Of a DNA stretch of 64,000 nt, positions 1-7,608 are shown in pieces (position 1 is the first letter of the stretch; every line of letters starts with the position of its first letter). This stretch comes from JBEVJK01 sp040510195. Its GTDB lineage: Bacteria; Pseudomonadota; Alphaproteobacteria; Rhizobiales; Rhizobiaceae. Below the pieces are notes generated by a model that was not told where the DNA came from, ran no database searches, and saw only the letters and a program-made list of their open reading frames with translations. The position numbers and the translations under genes are program-made. Location: the NCBI GenBank assembly GCA_040510195.1, contig JBEVJK010000079.1, positions 44,973 through 108,972 on the forward strand, in the 5' to 3' direction.

Positions 1-592
1 GAACCTGCGGCGATACGCGCATTTCACCTCGCCGATCCGCCGCTATGCGGACCTGATCGTGCATCGCGCTGTGATCGCCACGCTGGGGCTCGGCAAGGAC
101 GGGCTGACCGTCGGCGAGGAGGAACGGCTGGAAGAGATCGGCGCCTTGATCTCCGCGTCCGAACGTCGCGCCATGGCTGCCGAACGCGACACCGTGGATC
201 GGCTGATTGCAGCCTATCTGTCTGAACGCGTTGACGAAACCTTCGAGGCGCGCATCTCCGGGGTGACCAAGGCGGGACTTTTTGTCCAGTTGCCGCAATA
301 TGGCGCCGACGGCTTCATACCGGTGTCATCGCTCGGCGACGATTACTATATCCATGACGAGACGGCGCATGCGCTGTTCGGCGAGCGGACCGGCCGCGGC
401 TACAGGCTGGCCGACCGCGTCGAGGTGCGGCTGATCGAGGTGGCGCCGCTGGCCGGGGCCATGCGTTTCGAGATGCTGAGCGAGCCGCGTCCCTTGCCGG
501 GCTCGAAACGCTCGTTCCACAAGGCCAAGGGGGCGCGGGCAAGGTCGCGTCCGACCGCGGCGCGCGGACGATCCCGCGCCAGGAGACGATGA
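1..592 (+). CDS. rnr: Ribonuclease R, C-terminal part (5' end outside the window)
   Basis: Processive 3'-5' exoribonuclease that degrades structured RNA in the cytoplasm. Only the last ~197 residues are here; the reading frame is open from base 2. The visible start is the end of the RNB catalytic domain, with the family-typical stretch YAHFTSPIRRYADLIVHR. A C-terminal S1 RNA-binding domain follows (around FEARISGVTKAGLFVQLP and DGFIPVSSL), then a very basic Arg/Lys-rich tail of about 30 residues, as is usual in RNase R. The stop overlaps the next gene by 4 bases (ATGA), so the two are probably cotranscribed. RNase II is the alternative, but the basic tail after S1 and the gene order favour RNase R. 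Confidence 0.93.
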   Translation, partial: NLRRYAHFTSPIRRYADLIVHRAVIATLGLGKDGLTVGEEERLEEIGALISASERRAMAAERDTVDRLIAAYLSERVDETFEARISGVTKAGLFVQLPQYGADGFIPVSSLGDDYYIHDETAHALFGERTGRGYRLADRVEVRLIEVAPLAGAMRFEMLSEPRPLPGSKRSFHKAKGARARSRPTAARGRSRARRR

Positions 593-1034
593 TGGAAGAG
601 CATGTGTTCGGCGGCCGCCGCAAGGCCGACGCCGCCCTCGAGAGACCCCGCCCGCTCTGGCAGGCGATGGCGCGCGGCCTGGCCGGGCGTTGCCCGCATT
701 GCGGCGAGGGACGGCTGTTCGCCTCGTTTCTGAAAACTGTCGACAGTTGTCAACACTGCGGCGCGGAGATTCATCATCATCGGCGGACGACCTGCCGGCC
801 TATCTCGTCGTGGTCATCGTCGGCCACCTGGTGGTCGGCGGCTTCATGGGCGTCGAGGCAACCAGCACGCTGTCGATCTGGCAGCATCTGGCCATCTGGG
901 TGCCGCTGACGGTGGCGCTTTCGCTTGCCCTGCTGCGGCCGATGAAGGGCGCGGTGGTCGGCCTGCAGTGGGCCCTCGGCATGCACGGCTTCGGTGGCGA
1001 GGCCGATCTGATCGAGGATCATCCGGAAGCTTGA
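589..1034 (+). pseudogene. DUF983 membrane protein, interrupted by a one-base frameshift
   Basis: DUF983 proteins are small membrane proteins with an N-terminal zinc-ribbon and two membrane helices; their function is unknown. The N-terminal part from 589 reads RCPHCGEGRLF and CQHCGAEIHHHR. At about 781-786 the frame breaks, and the family continuation ADDLPAYLVVVIVGH, with two hydrophobic helices, runs on in the +1-shifted frame to a stop at 1032-1034. Adding one G in the cggcgg run (cgggcgg) would restore a single reading frame of about 149 codons. The start overlaps the rnr stop. Either the gene is inactive in this strain or the base is a sequencing or assembly error; the otherwise intact second half suggests an error or a very recent mutation. 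Confidence 0.85.
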
Positions 1035-1053
1035 CCTGGAGGAGGTCGCGGTG

Positions 1054-1788
1054 ATGGAGGGCATGACCAAGGCCGAGATCGACAAGGTCGAGGCCGGCGC
1101 ATTGGGTGGCGGGCGGCTGCGCCCGCGCGACGCCGCGACGCTGATCCTGCTCGACCGCGTCGCCGGCGAGACCCGGGTGCTGCTCGGCCGGCGCCACATG
1201 CGCCACGCCTTCATGCCCGGTAAGTTCGTGTTTCCCGGCGGCCGCACCGATCCCGCCGACAGCCGCGTCCCGGTCGCCGAGGGGCTGCATCCGGAGGAGG
1301 CCGCCAAGCTTGCCGCCACGACCCGCGGCGGCAGTGCCGCCCGGGCCAGGGCGATCGCCCTGTCGGCCGTCCGCGAGACCTATGAGGAGGCCGGCCTGCT
1401 GCTCGGCCGCCGCCAGCCCTTCGCCACGTCGCGGCCGGACTGGCAGGGCTTCGTCCGCCACGGCGTCCACCCCTCGCTGGAGACGCTGCGCTTCGTCGCC
1501 CGCGCCATCACGCCGCCCGGTCGGGTCCGCCGCTTCGACACGCGCTTTCTCGCCGCCTGGGCGAGCGACGTCGCCGTAACGCTGGAAGGCGGCGGCCCGA
1601 CCGGCGAGCTCGAGGAGCTGGTCTGGTTGCCGCTCGCCGAGGCCCGCGACGCAGACATCCCGTCCATCACGCGCACTGTGCTCGCCGATCTGGAGGCGCG
1701 CCTGGCATCCGATCCGCGGCTTGCCCCTGGCGCGCCGGTACCGTTCTACCGCCTCGTGCGCAACCGCTTCCTACGCGACCTCATCTAG
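1054..1788 (+). CDS. Nudix hydrolase family protein
   Basis: Predicted Nudix-fold pyrophosphohydrolase of 244 residues, cytoplasmic; the nucleotide-linked substrate cannot be told from sequence. FPGG lies at residues 60-63. The core of the Nudix box is RETYEEAG at 107-114, preserving the metal-binding Glu pair, although a long insertion separates FPGG from the box. This spacing is seen in the larger CoA/NUDT19-like branch. A strong ribosome-binding site (GGAGGAGG, 1038-1045) favours the ATG at 1054; a GTG at 1051 is also in frame. The gene follows DUF983 by about 20 bases and is followed 4 bases later by the MFS gene, so it sits inside an operon that begins at or before rnr. Confidence 0.85.
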   Translation: MEGMTKAEIDKVEAGALGGGRLRPRDAATLILLDRVAGETRVLLGRRHMRHAFMPGKFVFPGGRTDPADSRVPVAEGLHPEEAAKLAATTRGGSAARARAIALSAVRETYEEAGLLLGRRQPFATSRPDWQGFVRHGVHPSLETLRFVARAITPPGRVRRFDTRFLAAWASDVAVTLEGGGPTGELEELVWLPLAEARDADIPSITRTVLADLEARLASDPRLAPGAPVPFYRLVRNRFLRDLI

Positions 1789-1792
1789 CCTC

Positions 1793-2986
1793 ATGAGCGG
1801 CAGCACGGCCCACCCTGCACCGCTCGCCGGCGAGATGCGCTGGCTGTCGATCGGCGCCGCCATCGCCTCGATCAGCGTGGTCGGCATCGCCATCGGGCTT
1901 GGCGTCCCGCTGCTCAGCGTCATCCTGGAGAGCCGCGGCCATTCGGCCTCGATGATCGGCCTGAACACCGCGGTGGCAGGCGTCGCCTCGATTGCGGCCG
2001 CCCCGCTGGCGACGCCGCTGGCGACCCGGCTCGGACTCGTGCCGACCATGCTGGCGATGATCGTCATTGGCGGCGCCGCCTTCCTCGGCTTCTACTTTGC
2101 GCCGGCGTTCTGGGTCTGGTTCCCGCTGCGCGTCGCGCTCCATGTGGCGCTGACGGTGCTCTTCATCCTGTCCGAGTTCTGGATCAGCGCATCGGCCCCG
2201 CCCGAGCGGCGCGGCTTCGTGCTCGGCGTCTACGCGACCGTGCTGTCGCTCGGCTTCGCGCTCGGTCCCTTCCTGTTCTCCCAGCTCGGCAGCAGCGGCT
2301 TCCTGCCGTTCGCGGTCACCTTCGGGGTGGTGATGCTGGCCATCCTGCCGGTCTTCGCCGCCCGCCGCGAGGCGCCCGAGATCCATGCCGGCGAGGCGGA
2401 CGAGCCGGCGGGCTTCTTCCGCTACATCTGGCTCGTGCCGACGGCCACTGCCGCCGTGCTGGTGTTCGGCGCGGTGGAAACCGGTGGCTTCGCGCTGTTT
2501 CCGGTCTATGGCAGCCGCATCGGCTACAGCGAAGCCGAAGCCGCCCTCCTGCTCACCATGATCGGCCTCGGCAACGTCATTCTGCAGATCCCGCTCGGCG
2601 TCGTCAGCGACCGCGTCGGCGACCGCCGGGTCCTGCTGGCCGCCTGCGCCGCGGTCGGCCTTCTCGGCATGCTGATCCTGCCGTTGGTCGCCCACGACTG
2701 GGCACTTACGGCGGCCATGCTTTTCGTCTGGGGTGGCGTCGTGGCCGGCCTCTACACGGTCGGCCTTGCCCATCTCGGCAGCCGCCTCACCGGGCGCGAC
2801 CTCGCTTCGGCCAATGCCGCCTTCGTCTTCTGCTACGGCTTCGGCATGCTGCTCGGGCCGCAGGCCATCGGGCTCGCCATGGACCTCGTCGGCCCTCCGG
2901 GCTTCGCCTACGCGCTGGCGCTGTTCTTCGTCGCCTATCTGCTGCTGGTCGCCCTTCGCATCCTGCGCATCCCCGGGCGGGCTTGA
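1793..2986 (+). CDS. MFS transporter (YcaD/drug-efflux-like)
   Basis: Twelve-helix major facilitator of about 397 residues in the inner membrane. Alternating hydrophobic segments run the full length, with a soluble central loop near residue 200 (RREAPEIHAGEADEPAG). Motifs typical of the family are present, for example GVVSDRVGDRRVLL in the second half, the classical loop between helices 8 and 9. The substrate is unknown; relatives are annotated as efflux or sugar/drug permeases. The ATG at 1793 begins 4 bases after the Nudix stop. A longer in-frame extension upstream overlaps the Nudix gene and is unlikely to be translated. The rpmG promoter starts within its stop codon region. Confidence 0.85.
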   Translation: MSGSTAHPAPLAGEMRWLSIGAAIASISVVGIAIGLGVPLLSVILESRGHSASMIGLNTAVAGVASIAAAPLATPLATRLGLVPTMLAMIVIGGAAFLGFYFAPAFWVWFPLRVALHVALTVLFILSEFWISASAPPERRGFVLGVYATVLSLGFALGPFLFSQLGSSGFLPFAVTFGVVMLAILPVFAARREAPEIHAGEADEPAGFFRYIWLVPTATAAVLVFGAVETGGFALFPVYGSRIGYSEAEAALLLTMIGLGNVILQIPLGVVSDRVGDRRVLLAACAAVGLLGMLILPLVAHDWALTAAMLFVWGGVVAGLYTVGLAHLGSRLTGRDLASANAAFVFCYGFGMLLGPQAIGLAMDLVGPPGFAYALALFFVAYLLLVALRILRIPGRA

Positions 2987-3010
2987 CTTTCCCCCGCCCT
3001 CCTTTATGTG
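2983..3010 (+). promoter_or_regulatory. Predicted sigma-70-type promoter of rpmG
   Basis: TTGACT at 2983-2988 and TATGTG at 3005-3010 are separated by 16 bases. The start point would lie near 3017, giving an 84-base leader before the rpmG ATG. The -35 box overlaps the stop of the MFS gene. It is a prediction from motif and position only. Confidence 0.5.
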
Positions 3011-3100
3011 TCGCGCCGAGTTTCCGCGCCGGGCCTCAGGGCTGATCGCGCGGCCCCGATCCAGACAACGCACACGCCCAGCACGAACGGACGAGATCCC

Positions 3101-3268
3101 ATGGCCAAAGCCGCAAAAATCAAGATCAAGCTGCTGTCGACGGCAGACACCGGCTACTTCTACGTGACCAGCAAGAACAGCCGCACCAAGACGGACAAGC
3201 TCAGCTTCAAGAAGTACGACCCGGTCGCCAAGAAGCACGTCGAATTCAAGGAAACCAAGATCAAGTAG
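3101..3268 (+). CDS. rpmG: 50S ribosomal protein L33
   Basis: Large-subunit ribosomal protein of 55 residues. It begins MAKAAKIKIKLLSTADTGY and ends in a Lys-rich tail (HVEFKETKIK). The length and the YVTSKNSRTKTDKL core are typical of L33. This is the zinc-free type: the CxxC pairs of the C+ paralogue are absent. The ATG at 3101 is chosen because family members start with MAK; an upstream in-frame ATG at 3008 would add 31 residues unlike any L33. It has its own promoter and a strong rho-independent terminator 28 bases after the stop, so it is probably a monocistronic unit with some read-through from upstream. Confidence 0.97.
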   Translation: MAKAAKIKIKLLSTADTGYFYVTSKNSRTKTDKLSFKKYDPVAKKHVEFKETKIK

Positions 3269-3295
3269 GATCTGGTCCGAACGCGAACGAGAACG

Positions 3296-3318
3296 CGCCG
3301 CCTTCGGGCGGCGTTTTT
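3296..3318 (+). terminator. Rho-independent terminator after rpmG
   Basis: Perfect 7-bp stem cgccgcc/ggcggcg with a TTCG tetraloop (3303-3306), followed by TTTTT at 3314-3318. Confidence 0.92.
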
Positions 3319-3706
3319 CGTAGCGAAAGCGCGAAGCTGTTGGGGGTCGGCCGGCAGCTGGCAGCGGTACGAGGAGGCCACTATGTGCCAGTGCCGACCG
3401 ACCGACCCCACGGACCCAGGAGATGCGGCGGACCTGAGCATCATGGGGTATCCGGCGGACGAACCAGCGGCTTCCGCCACCCCGTTCCTCCGGATTTCTG
3501 ACCCAAACAGTCGCGCAGCGACGGTCAGAAATCAACATTTTCTTAACCAAACGGTCGGACTGGTTGACGTTAAGGTAAATATGCAGGCCCGCTGATATTC
3601 CGGCATTGGATCCACGGTTGGCGCGCAAGGCATGCGTTTTGGCGTGCGGCGCCAGTGACAGGCACACGTTCTGGTCGCATCATCCCGGCTCGATCAGCTG
3701 GAACTC
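3319..3706. other. 388-base intergenic region, no gene recognised
   Basis: Lies between the rpmG terminator and the PilZ gene. The second half (about 3500-3600) is richer in A+T than its surroundings and probably holds the PilZ promoter, but I see no convincing -35/-10 pair. A short 70-codon frame at 3383-3595 has no recognisable protein character and is left out. Confidence 0.5.
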
Positions 3707-4144
3707 ATGATTTTGGCAAACGAGGCAAGAATCGCGTGGGCCGTGCAGGCGGACGAGGCGACGCAGGTTCGTGAAGACAATGCGGAGGAGCGACGCGCCG
3801 CGCCGCGGCGCCGCCTTCTGGCGCGGGCCATCATAACCGCCGAGGGTGTCGCCCACGGGATCGAGGTGATGGTGCGCGACCTCTCGGACAAGGGCGCCCG
3901 GATCGCCCTGATGAGCGATTTGCCGCTCGCCGAGCGGCTACATATCGCCATTCCCGATCGAGGCTTCGAATCGCCGGCCCGCCTGGTCTGGCGCCGCGAC
4001 CGGAATGCCGGCCTCAGGTTCGAGACGCTGCGCGGCGCGAGCGAAGCGGAGCGCATCGACGTTCTCGAAAGCGAGCTGCGCAAGATGAGGCGCCAGCTGA
4101 ACGAGATCCGCAGCGTTCTTCAGCAGCGCGGCCTGATCTACTAG
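3707..4144 (+). CDS. PilZ-domain protein, possible c-di-GMP receptor
   Basis: Cytoplasmic protein of 145 residues with a PilZ domain at about residues 28-115. The c-di-GMP-binding signature is present: RxxxR as R36-LLA-R40, then DLSDKGAR at 58-65 (the D/NxSxxG motif). This suggests that it binds the second messenger and acts on motility, surface or cell-cycle functions. The C-terminus (about 115-142) is charged and heptad-like (ESELRKMRRQLNEIRSVLQ), a likely short coiled coil for dimerisation or partner contact. No other effector domain is attached. It stands alone, with a terminator-like repeat downstream. The ribosome-binding site before the ATG at 3707 is weak. The partner is unknown. Confidence 0.85.
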   Translation: MILANEARIAWAVQADEATQVREDNAEERRAAPRRRLLARAIITAEGVAHGIEVMVRDLSDKGARIALMSDLPLAERLHIAIPDRGFESPARLVWRRDRNAGLRFETLRGASEAERIDVLESELRKMRRQLNEIRSVLQQRGLIY

Positions 4145-4240
4145 CAATCCGGCGTTTCACGACCAGCCGCGCGCGCGCCGCTCCATCATTTCCGCGCTTC
4201 CTCGACCTGCGGAATTTCCCTGTCTCATTGCTTTTGCGGG

Positions 4241-4282
4241 AATTCCGGACGCAAGACCGCTCTTCGCGTCTTGCTCGGAATT
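4241..4282. repeat. Imperfect inverted repeat between convergent genes (terminator-like intergenic repeat)
   Basis: Outer arms aattcc/ggaatt (4241-4246, 4277-4282) and inner arms gcaagac/gtcttgc (4251-4257, 4268-4274) enclose a 10-base loop. It sits between the PilZ stop and the stop of the leftward flavodoxin-like gene. From memory, its wording resembles a dispersed intergenic repeat common in rhizobial genomes. It probably acts as a bidirectional terminator or 3'-end stabiliser. Confidence 0.6.
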
Positions 4283-4286
4283 GCTC

Positions 4287-4874
4287 CTAGGCGAAGCGGG
4301 CGAGGCGCCGTCTGACCTTGGTCAAAAAAGCCGAGCGGGACGATGGCGTCGACGTGTCCATCAGGTAGTGCGCCAAGAAAAGCGTGCGGCAGCGCCGCGC
4401 GCAGATCGTGCGAACGCCTCTGAGAAGCGTCTTTCGCCCGGGATGGCCGACGAGATGCGACCACCACCAGGGCGCCCCGCATGTGGTCACCACCGCGACA
4501 TGCGAGATGTGGCCCATCAGCGGCACGATCATGCCCCCCTCCCCGAGCCTGAAGGCGACCTCCGGCGCCCACACCCGGTCGAGCCAGCCCTTCAGCATCG
4601 CCGGCAGGCCGTACCACCAGGTCGGGTAGACGAAGACGATCATCTCGGCCCATCTGAGATGCGCGATGTGTTCGGCCAGCGCCGGGTCGCTCGGCGCCCG
4701 GTCGTTGTAGTGCCGCCGCTCGTCGGCGCTCAGCACCGGATTGAAGCCTTCGGCGTAGAGGTCGATCAGCCGCGCCTCGCAGCCCCGCGCGGCGATGGTC
4801 TCGACCACCGCGTCGCGCACCGCAGCGCAGAAGCTTTCGGGAACCGGGTGGCAGTAGACCACGAGCGCGCGCAT
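4287..4874 (-). CDS. Flavodoxin-like NAD(P)H:quinone oxidoreductase
   Basis: FMN-dependent NAD(P)H oxidoreductase of 195 residues (MdaB/KefF/NQO family, flavodoxin-like fold), which reduces quinones or other flavin-accepting substrates. The N-terminus is ALVVYCHPVPESFCAAV, the phosphate-binding loop of this family. The active-site segment FVYPTWWYGLPAMLKGWLDRVW at about 80-101 and the TTCGAPWWW loop are also present. It is the last gene of a leftward operon, 19 bases after the FAD-linked oxidase. The C-terminus ends in a short basic stretch. In this context it may reduce a product of the neighbouring oxidase/deaminase pathway or detoxify quinoid intermediates; that role is inference. Confidence 0.85.
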   Translation of the reverse strand: MRALVVYCHPVPESFCAAVRDAVVETIAARGCEARLIDLYAEGFNPVLSADERRHYNDRAPSDPALAEHIAHLRWAEMIVFVYPTWWYGLPAMLKGWLDRVWAPEVAFRLGEGGMIVPLMGHISHVAVVTTCGAPWWWSHLVGHPGRKTLLRGVRTICARRCRTLFLAHYLMDTSTPSSRSAFLTKVRRRLARFA

Positions 4875-4893
4875 AAGCCCCTCCTGCAGCAGC

Positions 4894-6291
4894 CTATAGC
4901 GCCCTTTCGAGGCCCTTGAACAGGAAGGTCTTGCCCGAACGGTAGTCGTAGTCGGGGTGGTCGAAGGCGATCATCTTGCCGGGGTTGAGCAGGCCTTGCG
5001 GGTCGGTCTGGCGCTTGAAGGCGAGCTGTACCTCGTCGGTCTGCTTCATGCCGCCTTCCTCCAGCGTGTAGCGGTGCGGGTTGAAGATCGGACAGCCATT
5101 GTCCTCGAACAGCCGGACGATCTCGTCCAGCCGCTCCTCGGTGGTGAAGCGTACCAGCGGCAGCCCGAAGCAGGTGACGTTGCCGTCGAAGCGGACGAAC
5201 TCCAGATGGGAGAACACCTCGCCGGGGAACATGCGGTCCATCTTGTCGACCAGCGCCAGCTGGTCGGGGAACGGATAAAGCGACTGCAGGTAGGTCATCG
5301 CCGGGTCGACGCGCAGCGCTCTGAGCGTCGTGTGGTTCCAGGCCAGTTCGTAGGCGGGAGGCAGACCCTTGAGGTCGGGCGCCTCCGAGGCGTCGAAGAC
5401 GATGTCGCCGCCTTGGCGGCGGGTGAAGGCGCGGAACGCCTCCATGTTCTGCGGCGCCACCATGACGACGCAAATACTCTGTCCTTCCTTGAGGAACGCC
5501 TGGTGGCGCTTGAAATAGAGCGTCGGCACCGGCGCCGCGATCGGCGTGACCAGCTTGCTCAGGATGCCGTCCTGGCAGGCCAGCGCATTGCCGTAGCGCG
5601 CGGCCCCCATGAAGCTGTCGAAGCCGACGATGACGTCGACCCAATCGTAGGCCGCCGTGAGCGGCATCTCGACTTCGGTGATGATGCCATTGGTTCCGTA
5701 GGCATGCGTCACCTTCTGCAGGTCCTCGCCGGAAATCGACAGCACCTGGGGCGTATCACCCATGGTGACGACCCTCAGCCGGATGACGTTGCCGAGATCG
5801 CGCAGGCCGCCGAAATTGATCGAGCCGACGCCGCCGGAGCCGCCGGCGATGAAGCCGCCGATCGAGGCGGTGTTGTAGGTGGACGGATGGATGCGCAGCT
5901 CCTGGCCGGAATGCGCGCGCGTGGCCCGGTCCATCTCCGCCATCACGGCCCCGGGCTCGGCCACCACGCGCCCCGCCGCGACGCCCTTCACCTTGTTCAT
6001 GTCCGCGAGGCTCAGCACGACGCCGCCCGACAGCGGCATCGCCTGGCCGTAATTGCCGGTGCCGGTGCCGCGGGGCGTGACCGGCACGCCGTGCCGGCTG
6101 CAGACGGCCAGCACCCGCACCACCTCCTCCTCGCTTCGCGGCGAGACGACCAGGTCGGCCGTCACCCGGTCCAGCGCCTGCTTGAGGACCGGGCTGTACC
6201 AGTAGAAGTCGCGGCTCTTCTGCTGCACGATCTTCGGATTGTCTTCGACCCTGAGGCCGTCGAGCTTGCGCTTCAGCGCCTCGATGTCCAT
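4894..6291 (-). CDS. FAD-linked oxidase (VAO/PCMH family, GlcD-like)
   Basis: Flavoprotein dehydrogenase/oxidase of 465 residues. The N-terminal PCMH-type FAD-binding domain spans about 38-220: TPRGTGTGNYGQAMPLSGG is the nucleotide-binding core, and IGGFIAGGSGGVGSINFG lies near 165. The C-terminal cap ends KRQTDPQGLLNPGKM, the usual end of D-lactate/glycolate/4-cresol-type dehydrogenases. The substrate is probably an alpha-hydroxy acid or similar organic molecule. The ATG at 6289-6291 directly abuts the stop of the amidohydrolase gene, with a G-rich ribosome-binding site inside that gene's end, so translation is probably coupled. Because it lies in an operon with a deaminase and a solute importer, its substrate may derive from an imported N-heterocycle rather than lactate. 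Confidence 0.85.
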   Translation of the reverse strand: MDIEALKRKLDGLRVEDNPKIVQQKSRDFYWYSPVLKQALDRVTADLVVSPRSEEEVVRVLAVCSRHGVPVTPRGTGTGNYGQAMPLSGGVVLSLADMNKVKGVAAGRVVAEPGAVMAEMDRATRAHSGQELRIHPSTYNTASIGGFIAGGSGGVGSINFGGLRDLGNVIRLRVVTMGDTPQVLSISGEDLQKVTHAYGTNGIITEVEMPLTAAYDWVDVIVGFDSFMGAARYGNALACQDGILSKLVTPIAAPVPTLYFKRHQAFLKEGQSICVVMVAPQNMEAFRAFTRRQGGDIVFDASEAPDLKGLPPAYELAWNHTTLRALRVDPAMTYLQSLYPFPDQLALVDKMDRMFPGEVFSHLEFVRFDGNVTCFGLPLVRFTTEERLDEIVRLFEDNGCPIFNPHRYTLEEGGMKQTDEVQLAFKRQTDPQGLLNPGKMIAFDHPDYDYRSGKTFLFKGLERAL

Positions 6292-7608
6292 CTAATCCCC
6301 CATCAGGTCGTCGAGCTCGGCGTAGTCTGGCAGCATGCTGTCGATCGGACGCCCGCCCCGAAGCACGACCCGGTCGGATTCCGGGCGCGACAGGAGCTCG
6401 GTCAGGCTGCGGCCCCGGAAAAGCACGAGGTCGGCGGTGCGGCCGGCCGCCACGAGCCCCGCGTCGTCGAGCCGCATGATCTCCGCCGGCGTCACCGTCA
6501 CCGCGCGCGGCCAGTCGTCGACGGGATGGTCGAGATGCTCGATGCGGGTCCCCATCCGATAGACCTCCAGCATGTCGAGGTCGCCATAGGCGTGGAACGG
6601 GTCACGGGTGTTGTCGGAAGCGAGGGCCACCGGAATGCCCCGCGCCTTCATCTCGTGCACCAGCGTGACGCCGCGCCAGCGCGGCGTCGTCCCGTCCGAC
6701 CGTCGGTCCTGGAGGTAGAGGTTGCACATGGGCAGCGACACCACGGCAAGCCCCGCGCGCGCCACCTTGTCGAGCGTGGTCAGCGCCTCCAGCTCCGGCT
6801 GGCGGGACAGCGAGCAGCAATGGCCGACCAGCACCTTGCCCTGGAAGCCGTTCCAAACAGAGGCCTCGGCGATTTTTCTCAACGAGTTCGCCTCGGGCTG
6901 AAGCGTCTCGTCGGTGTGGAAATCGAGGTCGAGCCCGTGCTCGATCGCCGCCTGAAAGATTCGGTCGAGCAGCTCTTCGAGATCGGGCACCATCGTGGTC
7001 GCCGCGCCGAGCAGGCCGCCAGCGGCCGCGACCAGCCTGGCAAGACTGGCGAACCAGGCGCCATCGCGCACCATCTCGATGCCAATCAGGGCCGTCGCCT
7101 GAAGCGCGATCCGACCTTTCCATCGCTGTCGCATCTCTTCGAAGACCGGCCAGGAAACGATCTCCTGCGGCGGCTCGCAGTTCAGATGCGTCCTGAGTGC
7201 CTTGGTGCCGTGGGCGTAGGCGGTGCGCAACGAGAAATCCATCCGCCGCGCCACATCCTCGGCCGTCCAGCGCGTGCTGGAATCCTCGGCACTTGCTTGA
7301 AGCGCCGCGGCGAAGCTGCCGTCCGGATTGGGCTTGCGCGGCCAGATGTGACCCTTGTCGATATGCGTATGGCAGTCGACGAAGGCCGGCATCACGATGC
7401 GGCCGCCAAGCTCCACCCGTGGTCCCGCCGCCACGATGGACCCGGGCGGCCCAAGCGCTGCGATCTTCCCCTCTTCGACGACGATGTCGGCGAGCGCGAA
7501 GCCGTCGACGTCTTCCGCGCCGAGTGCGCCGACCGCCAGCGAGCGATGCAGGCGCCCCCCGGCGAGCATGTAGCGCCCATCGGCGGGAAACGAGAGGGCG
7601 CTGTTCAC
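6292..7608 (-). CDS. Cytosine-deaminase-like amidohydrolase
   Basis: Metal-dependent TIM-barrel amidohydrolase of 438 residues in the cytosine/creatinine/isoguanine deaminase branch. The metal motif HxH is in PAFVDCHTHIDKGH. Later landmarks are HTDET (metal His and catalytic Glu), VGHCCSLS, and ASDNTRDPFHAYGDLDML, which carries the last metal Asp and substrate loop. The start is GTG at 7606-7608, overlapping the permease stop by 4 bases (GTGA); a longer open frame upstream lies entirely over the permease gene. Position directly after the ABC importer argues that it acts on the imported compound by removing an exocyclic amino group or opening a ring. The exact substrate is not readable from sequence: cytosine, creatinine and modified pyrimidines are all possible. 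Confidence 0.85.
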   Translation of the reverse strand: MNSALSFPADGRYMLAGGRLHRSLAVGALGAEDVDGFALADIVVEEGKIAALGPPGSIVAAGPRVELGGRIVMPAFVDCHTHIDKGHIWPRKPNPDGSFAAALQASAEDSSTRWTAEDVARRMDFSLRTAYAHGTKALRTHLNCEPPQEIVSWPVFEEMRQRWKGRIALQATALIGIEMVRDGAWFASLARLVAAAGGLLGAATTMVPDLEELLDRIFQAAIEHGLDLDFHTDETLQPEANSLRKIAEASVWNGFQGKVLVGHCCSLSRQPELEALTTLDKVARAGLAVVSLPMCNLYLQDRRSDGTTPRWRGVTLVHEMKARGIPVALASDNTRDPFHAYGDLDMLEVYRMGTRIEHLDHPVDDWPRAVTVTPAEIMRLDDAGLVAAGRTADLVLFRGRSLTELLSRPESDRVVLRGGRPIDSMLPDYAELDDLMGD

